Notes: a model not told the origin generated them from the letters alone. 6,928 nucleotides of DNA from Sulfitobacter sp. (GCA_026421135.1 JAPKCR010000111.1:1-6928); one strand, 5' to 3'. Shown: positions 1-6,928, numbered from the stretch's first letter. Translations and numbers: made by a program.

Positions 1-818
1 ATTGGGTTGTGCGCGGTGATCGAGGTGTGACCTATGCTGCCGAACCGGGAAAGGATGCAAACATCACCGCGGGTGAATGGTGGGCCCCTGACTACACTGG
101 GCCCCCGTTGATCAGCTTTGCCGCCGAAGAGGCCGATGAAATCGGACTAAGCCTTGGTGACACTCTGACCATCAACGTGCTGGGGCGCGACGTGACCGGT
201 ACAATCGCCAGCTTTCAAGAGGTGGATTTTTCCACCGCGGGCATCGGTTTCATCCTGACAATGAACCCCTCCGCACTTGAGGGCGCGCCGCATACCTTTA
301 TCTCGACCGTCTACGCCGAACCTGATGCCGAGGCGGCGATCCTCCGTGATATCGCAACAGCCTACCCCAACATCACGGCCATTCGGGTTCGCGATGCCAT
401 TGACCGCGTGGCCGCAGTTTTGGCGGGGCTGGCAGCCGCCACATCTTATGGCGCAGCGGCGACCCTGTTGACGGGTTTTCTGGTCTTGATCGGTGCGGCG
501 GCGGCTGGTGCCGATGCGCGTCGTTACGAGGCTGCATTGCTGAAAACGCTGGGGGCCTCCCGGCGCGCCATCGCAACCAGTTTTTTGCTGCGTGCCGCAC
601 TTTTGGGGCTGTTCGCAGGGGCTGTGGCCCTACTTGCCGGTATCTTGGGGGGATGGGCGGTCAGCCGCTTTGTGATGGAAACTAACTTTAGCGTCGTGTG
701 GCCATCGGCCCTCCTGATCATCATGGGCGGCGCATTAGCATCTGTTTTTGCGTCGCTTGGCTTTGCCGTAAAAGCGTTGAATGCCCGTCCGGCACAGGTG
801 CTGCGCGCGCGCGAATAA
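1..818 (+). CDS. ABC transporter permease, FtsX/MacB-like family (C-terminal part, 5'-truncated by the window edge)
   Basis: The reading frame is open from base 3 to the TAA at 816-818 and shows the last 271 or so residues; the true start lies upstream. The first 130 or so visible residues look like an extracytoplasmic domain. They are followed by about three hydrophobic segments (near visible residues 140-170, 195-220 and 235-260) and a short basic tail ending in LRARE. Between the first two segments is RRYEAALLKTLGASRR, the typical cytoplasmic loop of FtsX-type permeases (R-x-E-x-A-x-L-x-x-LGAS). This resembles the end of large YbbP-like permeases, which pair with a LolD/YbbA-type ATPase in the inner membrane; whether that partner lies upstream cannot be seen. 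The substrate is unknown. The next gene begins 32 bases later on the same strand, so co-transcription is possible. The family call is firm, but the subfamily (YbbP-like) is inference because most of the protein is missing. Confidence 0.85.
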   Translation, partial: WVVRGDRGVTYAAEPGKDANITAGEWWAPDYTGPPLISFAAEEADEIGLSLGDTLTINVLGRDVTGTIASFQEVDFSTAGIGFILTMNPSALEGAPHTFISTVYAEPDAEAAILRDIATAYPNITAIRVRDAIDRVAAVLAGLAAATSYGAAATLLTGFLVLIGAAAAGADARRYEAALLKTLGASRRAIATSFLLRAALLGLFAGAVALLAGILGGWAVSRFVMETNFSVVWPSALLIIMGGALASVFASLGFAVKALNARPAQVLRARE

Positions 819-850
819 CGCCTAGTTTCGAGACATTGAAAGGAGTTGAT

Positions 851-1714
851 ATGAACGAAAATCTACCCGCGATTTTGCCCCCCGTCCTTAGCAGTGCGCA
901 ACAAATCCATGTCGTCAACATCCTTCGCCGCGCCGCGCGAGCTGAAATTATGCCAAGGTTTCGGAACCTGACCCCCGCCGACATTAGTACCAAATCGGGT
1001 CCTCATGATTTGGTGACAGCTGCCGATCTGGCTGCCGAAGCGATGATCACACGCGCCCTGGCAATCGCGTTTCCGGGCGCACTAATTGTCGGAGAAGAAG
1101 CTGTAGCCCAAGACCCCAGCCTGCTGGACAAGATCGCGGATGCGCCGCTTGCCTTTATTCTTGATCCCGTAGATGGCACGGCGAACTTTGCGCATGGGTT
1201 GGCCACCTTTGGCATAATCCTAGCCGTCACGCGATTTGGCATACCTGCGTTTGGCGTGATCTATGACCCCGTTCACGATGATTGGGTCATTGCAGACGAC
1301 AGCAGCGCGGCGCGGCTTGAACGCCCGATCGGTGCCCCCCGCACCTTGCGTGCCAGCATGGGCAAAAAGGTCGAGAACCTTTCCGGTTACATCGCGCTCA
1401 GCAACTTTCCCGTTGAATTGAGGGCAAAAGTCGCCGCGACGATGCCCGGATTTTCACGGGTCAATTCGCTGCGCTGTTCGGCGCATGAATATCGCATGAT
1501 CGCCCAAGGGCACGCAGATTTCATGCTAAGCAGCACCTTGTACCCTTGGGACCACGCCGCCGGGGCGCTGATCAGTGCCCAAGCGGGTGCCCACGTCGAG
1601 ATGCTGTCCGGTGGCCCCTACGATGCGGGACTAAGCAGCGGATATCTGTTGGTCGCCCCGGACAAGGCAACATGGAACCGTCTGAAAAAGGTATTTGCGT
1701 TTCTGACCGAATAG
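851..1714 (+). CDS. Inositol monophosphatase family protein (Mg2+-dependent sugar/nucleotide phosphatase)
   Basis: This is a complete 287-residue protein, normal for the family. The Mg2+-dependent phosphatase signatures are all present: DLVTAADLAAE (residues 53-63), the metal-binding GEE (81-83), DPVDGTANF (105-113) and WDHAAGA (233-239). The metal and catalytic positions therefore look intact and the enzyme is probably active in the cytoplasm. Family members hydrolyse inositol-1-phosphate, histidinol phosphate (HisN type) or 3'-phosphoadenosine 5'-phosphate (CysQ type). The sequence alone does not settle which, and no his or cys gene lies nearby. The start at 851 is chosen because AGGAG (841-845) sits five bases upstream. 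The frame stays open upstream to an ATG at 698, but that start would overlap the permease gene and lacks this support. The gene may be transcribed with the permease 32 bases upstream. It converges on gcvP. Confidence 0.9.
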   Translation: MNENLPAILPPVLSSAQQIHVVNILRRAARAEIMPRFRNLTPADISTKSGPHDLVTAADLAAEAMITRALAIAFPGALIVGEEAVAQDPSLLDKIADAPLAFILDPVDGTANFAHGLATFGIILAVTRFGIPAFGVIYDPVHDDWVIADDSSAARLERPIGAPRTLRASMGKKVENLSGYIALSNFPVELRAKVAATMPGFSRVNSLRCSAHEYRMIAQGHADFMLSSTLYPWDHAAGALISAQAGAHVEMLSGGPYDAGLSSGYLLVAPDKATWNRLKKVFAFLTE

Positions 1715-1721
1715 GAGGCGA

Positions 1722-1749
1722 CCTGCGCATGGGTTTAACCACGCGCAGG
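1722..1749. terminator. Hairpin between convergent genes, probable bidirectional terminator
   Basis: CCTGCGC (1722-1728) pairs perfectly with GCGCAGG (1743-1749). After one A-C mismatch, TGG (1730-1732) pairs with CCA (1739-1741), leaving the loop GTTTAA. The hairpin lies eight bases after the phosphatase stop and seven bases after the gcvP stop on the other strand, where a shared terminator is expected. The run after the stem is only weakly T-rich on the plus strand (ATTTATT at 1755-1761) and not T-rich on the minus strand. Intrinsic termination may therefore be modest, or the stem may mainly protect 3' ends. Confidence 0.5.
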
Positions 1750-1756
1750 GCCGGAT

Positions 1757-4600
1757 TTATTCTGCCGCTTCGGCATAGTCGGACATCGGGGGGCAGGTGC
1801 AGATCAGGTTGCGGTCGCCATGCACATTGTCCACGCGGTTGACCGGCGGCCAGTATTTATCGACGCGGAATGCACCGGGGGGGAAACACCCCTGTTCGCG
1901 GGTGTAGGGCCGGTCCCATTCGCCGACCAGATCCTCGACCGTGTGCGGCGCATTCTTAAGCGCGTTATTCTCGCGCGGCATATCGCCGTTTTCAATTGCA
2001 CGGATCTCATCACGGATCGCCAACATCGCATCGCAGAAACGGTCCAGCTCGGCTTTGGTCTCGGACTCAGTCGGCTCAACCATCAGCGTACCCGCGACGG
2101 GAAAGCTCATCGTTGGGGCGTGGAAACCCGCGTCAATCAGGCGCTTGGCGACATCGTCCACCGTCACACCCGCGCTTTCCTCGAACGGGCGCACATCAAA
2201 GATACATTCATGCGCGACCCGACCCGTCGGACCCTTGTACAGAACGTCATAGGCCCCTTCGAGCCGCTTTGCGATGTAGTTTGCGTTCAGGATCGCAACC
2301 CGCGTGGCCTGCGTTAGCCCGTCACCGCCCATCATCAGGCAGTAAGACCACGAAATCGGCAGCAAGGATGGCGACCCGTAAGGTGCCGCTGAAACCGCGC
2401 CGTCGCCCCCATTCGGATGACCGGGCACATGCGGGATCAGGTGTGATTTGACGCCAATCGGCCCCATGCCGGGGCCACCGCCGCCATGCGGAATGCAGAA
2501 CGTTTTGTGTAGGTTCAGGTGGCTGACATCGCCGCCCACATCGCCGGGCCGGGCAAGCCCCACCATCGCATTCATGTTGGCACCGTCGATATAGACCTGA
2601 CCGCCATGATCATGGGTGATGCGGGTAACGTCGGTGACCGTTTCCTCGAACACGCCGTGGGTCGAAGGATAGGTGATCATGCAACCGGCCAGATTTTCGC
2701 TGTGCTTTTCAGCCTTTTCGCGGAAGTCCTCTAGATCAATATCGCCGTTGGCAGCGGATTTAATCACGACAACTTTCCAGCCAACCATATTGGCACTGGC
2801 AGGGTTGGTTCCATGCGCCGACATCGGGATAAGACAGATGTTGCGATGCCCTTGGCCATTTGCGCGGTGATACGCGGAAATCGCTAGCAGTCCCGCGTAT
2901 TCCCCCTGCGCGCCCGAATTGGGCTGCATGGAAATCGCGTCATAGCCAGTGATATCGCACAACTTGGCCGACAGATCGTCGATCATGTACTTGTACCCAA
3001 GCGCCTGATCTTGTGGCACAAACGGGTGGATCATCGAGAACTCGCGCCAGCTGACAGGCATCATTTCTGCGGCCGAGTTCAACTTCATCGTGCACGACCC
3101 CAGCGGGATCATCGCGCGGTCCAATGCCAGATCGCGGTCTGCGAGACGACGCATATAGCGCATCATCTCGGTCTCGGCGCGGTTCATGTGGAAAATCGGA
3201 TGGGTCAAGTATTGGGTTTCGCGCATCATCTGATCAGGGAAACGGTACTGCGCTTCGAATTTTTCGTCCGCGCGCAGGATACCAAAGGCACGCCAGACTG
3301 CTTCGGTCGTCGCAGACACGCTACGCTCGTCCAGCGTGATACCAACACGGGTTTCACCAACGCGGCGCAGGTTGATACCTTCGTCCACGGCTGACTTCAT
3401 CACGGCCGCTTGCAACGGTCCAACGTCGACAGTGATCGTATCAAAGAATGATTGCGGATCGACCTTAAACCCGGCTTCCTCCAGTCCATTCGCCAATCGT
3501 ACGGTTTTCCGGTGGATGCGCTGCGCGATAGCCTTCAGGCCCTCGGGCCCGTGGAACACTGCATACATCGACGCCATAACGGCCAGCAAAGCCTGCGCAG
3601 TACAGACGTTCGAGGTCGCCTTTTCGCGCCGGATGTGTTGCTCGCGGGTTTGTAGGGACAAGCGGTAGGCACGGTTGCCATGTGAATCGATCGACACACC
3701 CACAATCCGTCCTGGCATAGCGCGTTTATAGGCATCCTTGCACGCCATATAAGCGGCATGTGGGCCACCGTATCCTTCGGGTACACCGAACCGCTGGGTT
3801 GAACCCACAGCGATGTCTGCGCCCATGGCTCCGGGTTCCTTTAGCAAGGTCAGCGCCATCGGATCAGCCGTAACAATCCCCAATGCGCCTGCTTCATGCA
3901 GCGCTGTGATATGCGGGGTGAAATCCCGGACATGCCCGTAGGTGCCGGGGTATTGAAACACCGCGCCAAATACAGCGCTGGCGTTCATCTTGTCAGGATC
4001 ACCGATAATCACCTCGATCCCCAAGGGTGCCGCGCGGGTCTCGATCACGGCAATATTTTGCGGGTGGCAATCGCGGTCGACAAAGAAAGCCTTGGCCTTC
4101 GACTTCGCAGACCGCATGGCCATGGTCATCGCTTCGGCACAGGCTGTCGCCTCGTCCAGCAACGATGCGTTGGCGACCTCAAGTCCGGTCAAATCACTGA
4201 TCATGGTCTGGAAATTCAGCAAAGCCTCAAGCCGACCTTGGCTGATCTCTGGCTGATAGGGCGTGTATGCGGTGTACCATGCGGGGTTCTCGAAGATATT
4301 GCGCTGGATCGCAGGCGGCGTGACCGTCCCATGATAGCCCTGCCCGATCAATGACGTCAGCACCTTATTCTTGCCAGCCACCACACGCATGTGTTCCAAC
4401 ACTTCGCGCTCAGACATCGGCTTGCCGAAATCCAACGGCTCTTTTTGCCGGATCTTGGCGGGCATGGTATCGTCGATCAACGCGGCAAGGCTTTTCGCCC
4501 CCACGGTCTTGAGCATATCCGACATTTCCGCCGGAGACGGCCCAATATGTCTGCGGTTGGCAAAATCATACGGCAAATATTCGGTTGGCTTGAAAACCAT
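1757..4600 (-). CDS. gcvP: Glycine dehydrogenase (aminomethyl-transferring), glycine cleavage system P-protein
   Basis: GcvP is the PLP enzyme that decarboxylates glycine and transfers the aminomethyl group to the lipoyl arm of GcvH. The 947-residue product is the long single-chain form with both homologous halves fused, unlike the split GcvPA/GcvPB type. The N-terminal half carries [16 protein letters not shown] (266-281). The C-terminal half carries [11 protein letters not shown] (498-508), [14 protein letters not shown] (594-607) and the PLP site HLNLHKTF (694-701) with the expected lysine at K699. A glycine-rich loop, [13 protein letters not shown], follows at 705-717. No frameshift or missing active-site residue was seen. 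The start is supported by GAGGGG about eight bases upstream and by the usual N-terminal FANRRHIGP (13-21). It is the last gene of the gcvT-gcvH-gcvP operon. A 67-base gap containing a terminator-like hairpin separates it from gcvH, so its level may differ from that of gcvTH. Confidence 0.98.
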   Translation of the reverse strand: MVFKPTEYLPYDFANRRHIGPSPAEMSDMLKTVGAKSLAALIDDTMPAKIRQKEPLDFGKPMSEREVLEHMRVVAGKNKVLTSLIGQGYHGTVTPPAIQRNIFENPAWYTAYTPYQPEISQGRLEALLNFQTMISDLTGLEVANASLLDEATACAEAMTMAMRSAKSKAKAFFVDRDCHPQNIAVIETRAAPLGIEVIIGDPDKMNASAVFGAVFQYPGTYGHVRDFTPHITALHEAGALGIVTADPMALTLLKEPGAMGADIAVGSTQRFGVPEGYGGPHAAYMACKDAYKRAMPGRIVGVSIDSHGNRAYRLSLQTREQHIRREKATSNVCTAQALLAVMASMYAVFHGPEGLKAIAQRIHRKTVRLANGLEEAGFKVDPQSFFDTITVDVGPLQAAVMKSAVDEGINLRRVGETRVGITLDERSVSATTEAVWRAFGILRADEKFEAQYRFPDQMMRETQYLTHPIFHMNRAETEMMRYMRRLADRDLALDRAMIPLGSCTMKLNSAAEMMPVSWREFSMIHPFVPQDQALGYKYMIDDLSAKLCDITGYDAISMQPNSGAQGEYAGLLAISAYHRANGQGHRNICLIPMSAHGTNPASANMVGWKVVVIKSAANGDIDLEDFREKAEKHSENLAGCMITYPSTHGVFEETVTDVTRITHDHGGQVYIDGANMNAMVGLARPGDVGGDVSHLNLHKTFCIPHGGGGPGMGPIGVKSHLIPHVPGHPNGGDGAVSAAPYGSPSLLPISWSYCLMMGGDGLTQATRVAILNANYIAKRLEGAYDVLYKGPTGRVAHECIFDVRPFEESAGVTVDDVAKRLIDAGFHAPTMSFPVAGTLMVEPTESETKAELDRFCDAMLAIRDEIRAIENGDMPRENNALKNAPHTVEDLVGEWDRPYTREQGCFPPGAFRVDKYWPPVNRVDNVHGDRNLICTCPPMSDYAEAAE

Positions 4601-4630
4601 GGCGCAGCGCCCCTCATTCCAAATGGTTTA

Positions 4631-4657
4631 AAATCCCCGCCGGAGGCTCCGACGGGG
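4631..4657 (-). terminator. Terminator-like hairpin between gcvH and gcvP (possible attenuator)
   Basis: On the minus strand CCCCG-T-CGGA pairs with TCCG-G-CGGGG around a three-base GCC loop. This gives ten consecutive pairs including one U-G wobble (4657 down to 4635). It is followed by ATTTTAAA (4634-4627), a short U-tract. The hairpin starts 10 bases after the gcvH stop and ends 34 bases before the gcvP start. The stem is strong but the U-tract holds only four consecutive Ts, so partial termination or protection of the gcvTH transcript's 3' end is more likely than a full stop. No other promoter for gcvP is evident, so read-through is presumably needed. Confidence 0.5.
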
Positions 4658-4667
4658 GCAAGTCGGC

Positions 4668-5027
4668 TTAGCCGATAAATTTTTGATAGGCGGCTTCGTC
4701 CATGAATTCGTCCATCTGGCTTGGGTCAGATGCTTTCATCTTAAAAAACCATGCCTCCCCTTGTGGATCGTCGTTCACCATCGCCGGATTATCGGTCAAG
4801 GCACCGTTCACCTCGATGATCTCCCCATCAATTGGTGCAAGAATGTCAGACGCTGCTTTGACAGATTCAATCACAACGACTTCGTCATCTTTGCTGACGG
4901 TCACACCTTCGGACGGCAGTTCTACAAACACCACATCGCCCAATTGTTCCGCCGCGTGACTGGTGATACCCACGGTGATTTCGTCGCCGTCTACGCGCAG
5001 CCATTCATGTTCTTCGGTAAATTTCAT
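4668..5027 (-). CDS. gcvH: Glycine cleavage system H-protein (lipoyl carrier)
   Basis: This 119-residue acidic protein carries the aminomethyl intermediate on a lipoyl-lysine between GcvP, GcvT and the L-protein. The lipoylation motif ESVKAASD (54-61) has the modified lysine at K57, followed by the turn ILAPIDGEI (62-70) seen in lipoyl domains. The N-terminus [11 protein letters not shown] and the [18 protein letters not shown] segment (21-38) are typical of GcvH. Length is close to the usual 125 or so residues. The ribosome binding site AAGGGA (5040-5035) lies seven bases ahead of the ATG. Only 18 bases separate it from the gcvT stop, so the two are surely co-transcribed. Lipoyl attachment would need LipA/LipB or LplA encoded elsewhere. 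Confidence 0.98.
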   Translation of the reverse strand: MKFTEEHEWLRVDGDEITVGITSHAAEQLGDVVFVELPSEGVTVSKDDEVVVIESVKAASDILAPIDGEIIEVNGALTDNPAMVNDDPQGEAWFFKMKASDPSQMDEFMDEAAYQKFIG

Positions 5028-5045
5028 CTTTTCGTCCCTTGTTGA

Positions 5046-6170
5046 TTATCGCTTAAAATTCGCCGCCACAAAGGGCAGCTTGGCCACACGCACAGGCAAA
5101 CGCTTGCCACGCACATCGCCCCACAGCGCGGTGTCCACGCTGGCATATTCATCACCGACATAGCCCATGGCAACAGGCCCGCCCACTGTCGGTCCAAAAC
5201 TGCCCGAGGTGACAGCCCCAACCAGCCGCCCGCCCTCTTCGGCATCATACAATTGCGTGCCCTCACGCATAGGGGCGCGGCCTTCGGGGGCCAGACCGAT
5301 ACGCTTGCGCGTCACGCCGCCCTCGAACGCCGCTTGCACCGCTTCGGCACCCGGGTAACCGCCTGCGCGGTCACCGCCCGCACGGCGCACTTTTTGGATC
5401 GCCCAGTTCAAACTCGCCTCGACCGGATTGGTCTGGGCGTCAATGTCATTGCCATACAGGCACAAACCCGCCTCAAGCCGCAAGGAATCCCGCGCACCCA
5501 GGCCGATCGCCTCAACCCCGTCCAACGCGAGCAGACGACGCGCAAGCGTTTCGGCATCGGCATCAGGAACTGAAATCTCAAACCCGTCTTCGCCGGTATA
5601 GCCGGACCGTGATGCCCAAACCTCGATCCCGTCCAGGTTCAATGTACTAAAGTCCATAAATCGCATGTCCGCGGCTGCAGGATCCAGCGTCGCGACCGCA
5701 GCCGCAGCTGTTGGACCTTGCAGCGCAATCAAAGCGCGGTCGGTGATTGTTGTCACTGTAACGTCAGGCTCAAGTGCTGCTTTCATGCGCGCAATATCCG
5801 CGCCCTTGCAGGCCGCATTCACCACTACAAAAAGGTCATTGCCACTCCGCGCGAACATCAAATCATCTTCGATCCCGCCTATATCGTTGGTGAACAACCC
5901 ATAGCGCTGCCGCCCGTCGGCAAGCCCTAGAACATCCATCGGCACCAGCGCTTCGAACGCGGTTGCGACTGCTTCCCATGACGTGCCGGACAACATCACC
6001 TGACCCATGTGGCTAACGTCAAAAAGACCCGCATGACTGCGGGTGTGCAAATGTTCTTTCATCACGCCCATCGGATATTGCACAGGCATCGAATACCCCG
6101 CAAAGGGCACCATCTTGCCGCCCAATTCCAGATGCAGGTCGTATAGCGGGGTTTGTTGCAAATCGCTCAT
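5046..6170 (-). CDS. gcvT: Aminomethyltransferase, glycine cleavage system T-protein
   Basis: GcvT transfers the methylene carbon from aminomethyl-lipoyl-GcvH to tetrahydrofolate, giving 5,10-methylene-THF and ammonia. The product has 374 residues, normal for the family. It shows the N-terminal TPLYDLHLELGGKMVPFAGY (7-26) and LFDVSHMGQV (49-58). VVNAACKGADIA (116-127) contains an aspartate (D125) that appears to match the catalytic aspartate of E. coli GcvT. IALQGPTA (148-155), SRSGYTGEDGFEI (187-199), GLGARDSLRLEAGLCLYG (223-240) and SGSFGPT (322-328) follow. The set argues for genuine GcvT rather than the folate-binding YgfZ or a dimethylglycine dehydrogenase domain. The start has only a modest ribosome binding site (GGA, 6177-6175), which may suit leader-controlled translation. 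It is the first gene of the operon, directly behind the tandem glycine riboswitch. Confidence 0.97.
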   Translation of the reverse strand: MSDLQQTPLYDLHLELGGKMVPFAGYSMPVQYPMGVMKEHLHTRSHAGLFDVSHMGQVMLSGTSWEAVATAFEALVPMDVLGLADGRQRYGLFTNDIGGIEDDLMFARSGNDLFVVVNAACKGADIARMKAALEPDVTVTTITDRALIALQGPTAAAAVATLDPAAADMRFMDFSTLNLDGIEVWASRSGYTGEDGFEISVPDADAETLARRLLALDGVEAIGLGARDSLRLEAGLCLYGNDIDAQTNPVEASLNWAIQKVRRAGGDRAGGYPGAEAVQAAFEGGVTRKRIGLAPEGRAPMREGTQLYDAEEGGRLVGAVTSGSFGPTVGGPVAMGYVGDEYASVDTALWGDVRGKRLPVRVAKLPFVAANFKR

Positions 6171-6253
6171 GGTTTCCGGCTCTTTCTTTCAATATCCAGA
6201 AGGCCATAGACCGAACTGGCACTTAGCAGGCCGCAGTAATGCGACCAACAAAA
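6171..6253 (-). promoter_or_regulatory. Expression platform and 5' leader between glycine riboswitch and gcvT
   Basis: This stretch links aptamer 2 to the gcvT start. It opens with TTTTGTT (6253-6247), directly after the aptamer 2 closing helix. Next comes a small hairpin, GGTCGC (6246-6241) with GCGGCC (6234-6229), one U-G pair and a six-base loop. Further down, TTCGGT (6215-6210) can pair with GCCGGA (6180-6175), which contains the presumed gcvT ribosome binding site; two of the six pairs are G-U. No classical terminator (strong stem plus long U-tract) is seen here. Whether control works through transcription, translation or both cannot be decided by eye. Confidence 0.45.
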
Positions 6254-6404
6254 TGCCCCCTCTGTCCTTTCGCCTGAGATCGTTATCCCTTCGGCGGGTG
6301 CATGTCACACCACTCTCCAGAGTGTTCCAGTCCCGCAACGGTCCATTTGCCTGAGAGTTTCCGGGGCGGTTGCTCCTTCGGCACCGGGTTTCCCCAGTTC
6401 TCCC
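6254..6404 (-). promoter_or_regulatory. Tandem glycine riboswitch (two aptamers) controlling gcvT-gcvH-gcvP
   Basis: The minus strand carries both conserved glycine-aptamer cores in the leader of a glycine cleavage operon, the classic location for this riboswitch. Aptamer 1 (about 6404-6312) includes GGGAGAA (6404-6398), a CTGGG-GAAA-CCCGG stem-loop (6397-6384), GCCGAAGGAGCAA (6382-6370), CTCTCAGGCAAA (6357-6346) and ACTCTGGAGAG (6322-6312). Aptamer 2 (about 6302-6254) includes GCCGAAGGGATAA (6295-6283), ATCTCAGGCGAAAGGACAGA (6280-6261) and a closing helix of TGCACCC (6302-6296) with GGGGGCA (6260-6254), with one A-G mismatch. Aptamer 2 is compact: its P3-like arm is only GGGAT-AACG-ATCTC. 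In known systems the tandem aptamers bind glycine and usually switch gcv genes on. Exact ends are approximate. Confidence 0.95.
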
Positions 6405-6418
6405 ATTACGGTGGCTAT

Positions 6419-6447
6419 TGCTATGCCGGATGATGGCGCAGCGTCAA
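6419..6447 (-). promoter_or_regulatory. Predicted promoter of the riboswitch-gcvTHP transcript
   Basis: On the minus strand TTGACG (6447-6442) matches the sigma-70-type -35 box in five of six bases. About 17 bases further on is a poor -10 region around CATAGCA (6425-6419). A strong TTGAC with a loose -10 is common in Alphaproteobacteria. Transcription would start around 6412, just ahead of the first aptamer, which fits the riboswitch boundary. The start site is not demonstrated. Confidence 0.5.
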
Positions 6448-6466
6448 GTAAAGTCGCACCTTTGGG

Positions 6467-6472
6467 GATAAT
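6467..6472 (+). promoter_or_regulatory. Possible -10 box for the divergent gamma-glutamylcyclotransferase-like gene
   Basis: GATAAT on the plus strand matches TATAAT in five of six bases. No good -35 element is seen 16-18 bases upstream, where the sequence overlaps the -35 box of the opposite gcv promoter. If it is used, transcription would start near 6479 and leave a short leader of about 35 or 70 bases, depending on the start codon. This is a weak prediction. Confidence 0.25.
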
Positions 6473-6550
6473 TGTTTTTGCGATGCCATCAGTTTGCGTG
6501 ATGCGCACGCACCGATGGACATCTTCGATGCCATCGACCAAAATCCGGCA

Positions 6551-6928
6551 ATGACACCTTACTTTTTTGGCTATGGCAGCCTTGTGAACCGCAGCACCCA
6601 CACCTACCCTGATGCACGCCCTGCGCGATTGCAGGGATGGCGGCGGGTCTGGGTGCGTACCGCGCAACGCGATGTGGTTTTCCTTAGTGTCGAACCTGAC
6701 CCGAGCACCACCATCGATGGGTTAATCGCTGCGGTACCGGGGGCGGATTGGAATGCCTTGGATACCCGCGAATCCGGCTATGATCGGATCGGGTCCGGTG
6801 GTGCTGTATTGCACGACATCTTGCCCGCCCCAGACATGGCACATTACTCTATCGCATCCAAAAACCAGCACAAAGGCGGCGATCATACGATCCTACTCAG
6901 TTATCTTGATGTGGTGGTTCAGGGTTTC
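6551..6928 (+). CDS. Gamma-glutamylcyclotransferase-like protein (AIG2/GGCT fold), 3'-truncated by the window edge
   Basis: The first 126 codons are present with no stop before the window ends. YFFGYGSLVN (4-13) is the glycine-rich substrate-binding loop near the N-terminus of the gamma-glutamylcyclotransferase fold. LDTRESGYDR (70-79) holds the conserved glutamate (E74) where the family has its catalytic acid. Members release 5-oxoproline from gamma-glutamyl compounds, but many bacterial ones have unknown substrates, so the specificity here is open. The start is uncertain: no clear Shine-Dalgarno site precedes 6551, and an in-frame ATG at 6515 would add MDIFDAIDQNPA. I prefer 6551 because family similarity begins just after it. 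The gene is divergent from gcvT, and their control regions are close or overlapping. A functional link to glycine, for instance through glutathione breakdown, is only inference. Confidence 0.8.
   Translation, partial: MTPYFFGYGSLVNRSTHTYPDARPARLQGWRRVWVRTAQRDVVFLSVEPDPSTTIDGLIAAVPGADWNALDTRESGYDRIGSGGAVLHDILPAPDMAHYSIASKNQHKGGDHTILLSYLDVVVQGF

Noticed and set aside
698..850. In-frame upstream extension of the phosphatase gene to ATG 698
   Set aside because: It would overlap the permease coding sequence by about 120 bases, and a good AGGAG site points to ATG 851.
1820..2317. Plus-strand open frame of 165 codons antisense to gcvP, and similar ones at 3011-3394 and 3896-4354
   Set aside because: They lie opposite a full-length, well-conserved gcvP, show no recognisable domain and are expected by chance in GC-rich coding DNA.
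4683..5045. Plus-strand open frame of 120 codons covering gcvH
   Set aside because: It is the exact antisense of gcvH, whose lipoylation motif and ribosome binding site leave no doubt about the real strand.
5253..5573. Plus-strand open frame of 106 codons antisense to gcvT
   Set aside because: It shadows an intact gcvT, lacks a ribosome binding site and has low-complexity arginine-rich sequence typical of an antisense frame.
6305..6667. Minus-strand open frame of 120 codons across the leader region
   Set aside because: It runs through the tandem glycine riboswitch and antisense to the cyclotransferase-like gene, and its product resembles no known protein.
1..6928. Novel defence, mobile or biosynthetic system
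   Set aside because: Every long stretch is explained by familiar housekeeping families; no transposase, integrase, toxin, direct-repeat array or unknown gene cluster was seen.

Overview
The window looks like chromosomal DNA from an alphaproteobacterium, probably of the Rhodobacteraceae (Roseobacter group). The basis is moderately GC-rich coding sequence, alanine-rich proteins, the style of the gcvT-gcvH-gcvP proteins, a tandem glycine riboswitch ahead of gcvT, and the neighbouring FtsX-type permease, inositol-phosphatase-family and gamma-glutamylcyclotransferase-like genes. The taxonomic call is an impression from protein style, not a database result.

Layout. Bases 1-818 (+) hold the C-terminal part of an ABC-transporter permease whose start lies outside the window. 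After 32 bases, a complete inositol-monophosphatase-family gene follows on the same strand (851-1714). It converges on the glycine cleavage operon, which occupies 1757-6170 on the minus strand in the order gcvT, gcvH, gcvP. A hairpin at 1722-1749 sits between the two convergent stop codons. A second terminator-like hairpin lies inside the operon, between gcvH and gcvP (4631-4657). Upstream of gcvT, about 380 bases hold a minus-strand promoter, a tandem glycine riboswitch (about 6254-6404) and its downstream expression platform. A divergent gamma-glutamylcyclotransferase-like gene starts at 6551 (or 6515) on the plus strand and runs off the right edge.

How the genes work together. GcvP decarboxylates glycine and passes the aminomethyl group to the lipoyl arm of GcvH. 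GcvT transfers the one-carbon unit to tetrahydrofolate and releases ammonia. The fourth component, lipoamide dehydrogenase (L-protein), is not in the window. The riboswitch lets the leader RNA sense glycine, so the operon is likely adjusted to substrate supply. The genes on either side have no proven link to glycine cleavage.

I found no mobile element, CRISPR array, tRNA or rRNA, and no sign of a novel multi-gene system. The points most worth a second look are RNA-level: a U-rich stretch directly after the closing helix of glycine aptamer 2, a possible sequestering helix over the gcvT ribosome binding site, and the hairpin between gcvH and gcvP.
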